Positions 62,089 through 64,000 of a DNA stretch of 64,000 nucleotides are shown piece after piece (the stretch's first letter is position 1; the number at the start of each line of letters is the position of its first letter). The stretch comes from Actinopolyspora biskrensis (GTDB taxonomy: Bacteria > Actinomycetota > Actinomycetes > Mycobacteriales > Pseudonocardiaceae), in the NCBI RefSeq assembly GCF_013408175.1, contig NZ_JACBYW010000003.1, positions 124,001-188,000 on the forward strand, read 5' to 3'. A program made the position numbers and the translations under genes. The notes below the pieces were generated by a model. The model saw only the letters and a program-made list of their open reading frames with translations. It was not told the DNA's origin and did no database searches.

Positions 62089-62456
62089 CACAGCACCTCC
62101 GGCGCGAGCGAGATGATCTTCATGAACTTCTTGTCACGCAGCTCGCGCCCGACGGGTCCGAAGATACGGGTACCGCGCGGGTCGCCGCCCGGCCTGATCA
62201 GGACGGCGGCGTTCTCGTCGAAACGGATGTAGGAACCGTCCGGACGACGCTTTTCCTTCTTCTGGCGGACGATTACCGCCTTGACCACATCGCCACGCCG
62301 GACGCCGGCGGCCGGAATGGCCTCCTTGACCGTGGCCACCACCACGTCACCGATGCCCGCGTAGCGTCGACCCGACCCACCGAGGACCCGGATCGTGAGG
62401 ATCTCCTTGGCCCCGGTGTTGTCGGCGACTCGCAGTCGCGACTCCTGCTGGATCAC
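62088..62456 (-). CDS. rplN: 50S ribosomal protein L14
   Basis: 122 residues: [27 protein letters not shown] is the invariant start and [24 protein letters not shown] the end. GTG 62456 has AGGAG 6 bases upstream; longer frames are not conserved. A 127-base gap separates it from rpsQ, which may mark an internal promoter. Confidence 0.97.
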   Translation of the reverse strand: MIQQESRLRVADNTGAKEILTIRVLGGSGRRYAGIGDVVVATVKEAIPAAGVRRGDVVKAVIVRQKKEKRRPDGSYIRFDENAAVLIRPGGDPRGTRIFGPVGRELRDKKFMKIISLAPEVL

Positions 62457-62583
62457 GTTTACTCCTGACCCTAAGTTTCCGCACCTCGTGCGCGGAGACA
62501 CTCTGGCATGCCCGATTTCCGACCCGGCATGCGCGGTCACAACAACCTGCGGGGGGCTTCGTTGCCGCCCCCCGCAGGTGGCG

Positions 62584-62868
62584 TTACTTGGCCTTCTCCT
62601 GGATCTCGACCAGTCGCCAACGCTTCGTTGCCGACAGCGGACGAGTCTCCATCAACAACACCCGGTCGCCGACGCCCGCTTCGTTGTTCTCGTCGTGCGC
62701 CTTGACCTTGGTGGTCTTGCGCATGATCTTGCCGTAGAGCGGGTGCTTCTTACGGTCCTCGAGAGCCACCACGATCGTCTTGTCCATCTTGGACGAGACG
62801 ACGTGGCCCTCGCGGGTCTTGCGCTGGTTGCGCTGTTGATTCTGCTCTTGGGTCACTGTTTCGCTCAT
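62584..62868 (-). CDS. rpsQ: 30S ribosomal protein S17
   Basis: 94 residues: [45 protein letters not shown] and [19 protein letters not shown] are the S17 OB-fold pattern. The first ~15 residues are a Gln/Asn-rich extension. Its start overlaps the rpmC stop (ATGA). Confidence 0.96.
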   Translation of the reverse strand: MSETVTQEQNQQRNQRKTREGHVVSSKMDKTIVVALEDRKKHPLYGKIMRKTTKVKAHDENNEAGVGDRVLLMETRPLSATKRWRLVEIQEKAK

Positions 62869-63107
62869 GCCGCGCCCTCCTCGGCGCCCTCAGGAGACAC
62901 CGACAGGCCCAGCTCACGTTCACGCATGATCGTGTAGATCCGAGCAATGTCCCTGCGAACGACGCGCAACCGTCGGTTGTTCTGCAACTGCCCAGTCGCC
63001 ATCTGGAAACGAAGGTTGAACAGTTCTTCCTTCGACTCTCGCAACCGGGAAACGAGCTCCTCGTCGTTGAGTTCCCGGAGCTCCGTAGCGGTGACACCAG
63101 CCGCCAT
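62865..63107 (-). CDS. rpmC: 50S ribosomal protein L29
   Basis: 80 residues: [57 protein letters not shown] is the two-helix L29 hairpin near the peptide exit. It starts one base inside the rplP stop and overlaps rpsQ, so rplP-rpmC-rpsQ are coupled. The last ~12 residues are a short acidic tail. Confidence 0.96.
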   Translation of the reverse strand: MAAGVTATELRELNDEELVSRLRESKEELFNLRFQMATGQLQNNRRLRVVRRDIARIYTIMRERELGLSVSPEGAEEGAA

Positions 63108-63526
63108 CAGAAGTCACCACCCTCGCGGGACACGATCTTGCACTTCATAGGAAGCTTGTGGACCGCGCGCCTCAGTGCCTCGTAAGCGATTTTCTCGTTC
63201 GGGTAGTTCAGCTCGAATACGATCCGACCCGGCTTGACGTTCGCGATCCAGTATTCCGGCGAACCCTTGCCCGAACCCATGCGGGTTTCGGCGGGCTTCT
63301 TCGTCAGCGGGCGGTCCGGGAAAATGTTGATCCAGACCTTGCCACCACGCTTGACGTGCCGGGTGATCGCGATACGTGCCGATTCGATCTGCCGGTTCGT
63401 CACGTAGGCTTGTTCCAGCGCTTGGATGCCGTACTCGCCGAAGTTGATCCGGGTGCCGCCCTTGGCGAAGCCCTTACGCTTCGGCGCGTGGCTCTTGCGC
63501 CACCTGACCTTGCGTGGGACGAGCAC
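63107..63526 (-). CDS. rplP: 50S ribosomal protein L16
   Basis: 139 residues: [78 protein letters not shown] is canonical. L16 organises the A-site side of the peptidyl transferase centre; the Arg at the loop RVKRGG/RMGSGKG that is hydroxylated in some bacteria is present as [12 protein letters not shown]. It is 3 bases after rpsC. Confidence 0.97.
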   Translation of the reverse strand: MLVPRKVRWRKSHAPKRKGFAKGGTRINFGEYGIQALEQAYVTNRQIESARIAITRHVKRGGKVWINIFPDRPLTKKPAETRMGSGKGSPEYWIANVKPGRIVFELNYPNEKIAYEALRRAVHKLPMKCKIVSREGGDF

Positions 63527-63529
63527 GTC

Positions 63530-64000
63530 TCAGTCCTCCGTCTTCTGTTCAGCGTGCGGCTCGCTGACAGCCGGAGCGTTCTCGACGGCGGCGTCCGTCG
63601 CCGTCTGCTCCTGCTGCGGGCTCTCCGAGGATCCTCCGGACTTCGAGCCGCCCTTCGCGGCACGGCCGCTCTCGGTACCCACGTTCGTCGTGCCGGAGGC
63701 ACCCGAACGACGCCGGCCACCGCGCTCAGAGCGGCCACCACGGCCACCCTCGCGGCCGCCGCCGCCCTCACCGCGCGGCGGGCGCACCTCGGACTCCTGC
63801 TGCTTCTGCTTCAGGCCGCCGATGAGCTCGCCCTTGTAGATCCAGACCTTCACACCGATACGGCCGAAGGTCGTACGGGCCTCGAAGAACCCGTAGTCCA
63901 TGTCCGCACGCAGCGTGTGCAGCGGCACCTGACCCTCACGGTAGAACTCCGAACGGGACATCTCGGCCCCGCCGAGCCTGCCGCTGCACTGCACCCTGAT
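63530..64000 (-). CDS. rpsC: 30S ribosomal protein S3, C-terminal part (runs off window)
   Basis: 157 C-terminal residues are present; the N terminus lies beyond the right edge. [58 protein letters not shown] is the S3 C-terminal domain. An extra tail of ~85 residues follows, first Gly/Arg-rich ([20 protein letters not shown]), then Ser/Gly, then acidic ([14 protein letters not shown]). Actinomycete S3 proteins have such tails but this one is long. Confidence 0.96.
   Translation of the reverse strand: MRVQCSGRLGGAEMSRSEFYREGQVPLHTLRADMDYGFFEARTTFGRIGVKVWIYKGELIGGLKQKQQESEVRPPRGEGGGGREGGRGGRSERGGRRRSGASGTTNVGTESGRAAKGGSKSGGSSESPQQEQTATDAAVENAPAVSEPHAEQKTED

Overview
The window is high-GC DNA from an actinomycete, most likely a member of the Pseudonocardiales (Saccharopolyspora or Actinopolyspora-like). 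Support: an ESX-4 type VII secretion locus in the same gene order as mycobacteria, a Scr1-type regulator paired with a DUF397 protein, short-lid adenylate kinase, many GTG/TTG starts and ATGA/GTGA overlaps. The genus cannot be fixed from the sequence alone.

Region 1 (1-5.6 kb and 12-16.2 kb) is purine and glyoxylate metabolism. It holds the 5' end of a tartronate semialdehyde reductase gene, hydroxypyruvate isomerase, a thiamine-binding-type protein, a small HTH regulator, OHCU decarboxylase, hydroxyisourate hydrolase, urate oxidase and an NCS2 purine permease. Farther on are an aldolase/citrate-lyase-like protein, malate synthase and a divergent IclR regulator. Together they import and oxidise urate toward allantoin and route the resulting glyoxylate into central metabolism. 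No allantoinase or glyoxylate carboligase is inside the window.

Region 2 (5.6-12 kb) is accessory: two secreted peptidoglycan-active enzymes, a DUF3995 membrane protein, a frameshifted erythromycin-esterase-like gene, three small overlapping unknown genes and a divergent Scr1/DUF397 pair. A decayed DUF2283 gene and a DUF4232 secreted protein lie at 16.2-17.1 kb.

Region 3 (17.4-32.3 kb) is a housekeeping backbone, almost all on the minus strand: tsaE, an alpha/beta hydrolase, alr, nnr, glmS, glmM, rpsI and rplM. A type VII substrate-like cluster (EspC-like WXG100 protein, a 1017-residue repeat/WxG protein and a 150-residue protein) and three small membrane proteins sit between glmS and glmM.

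Region 4 (33-47.4 kb) is the ESX-4 apparatus: two WXG100 proteins, an Hsp70-like/T7SS-associated membrane protein, eccC, eccD, mycP, eccB, plus eccE and a 244-residue partner that the M. tuberculosis ESX-4 locus lacks. A DUF559 gene bounded by AT-rich palindromes follows.

Region 5 (48.4-64 kb) is the ribosomal/transcription block, read right to left: rpsC (partial), rplP, rpmC, rpsQ, rplN, rplX, rplE, rpsN, rpsH, rplF, rplR, rpsE, rpmD, rplO, then after a strong terminator secY, adk, map, an oppositely oriented methyltransferase, infA, rpmJ, rpsM, rpsK, rpsD, rpoA, rplQ and truA.

The least explained features are a dispersed family of long intergenic hairpin repeats (copies near 0.3, 7.9, 21.9, 32.9 and 54.4 kb), the 1017-residue type VII-like protein, tiny membrane proteins near 29 kb, and the palindrome-bounded DUF559 gene.
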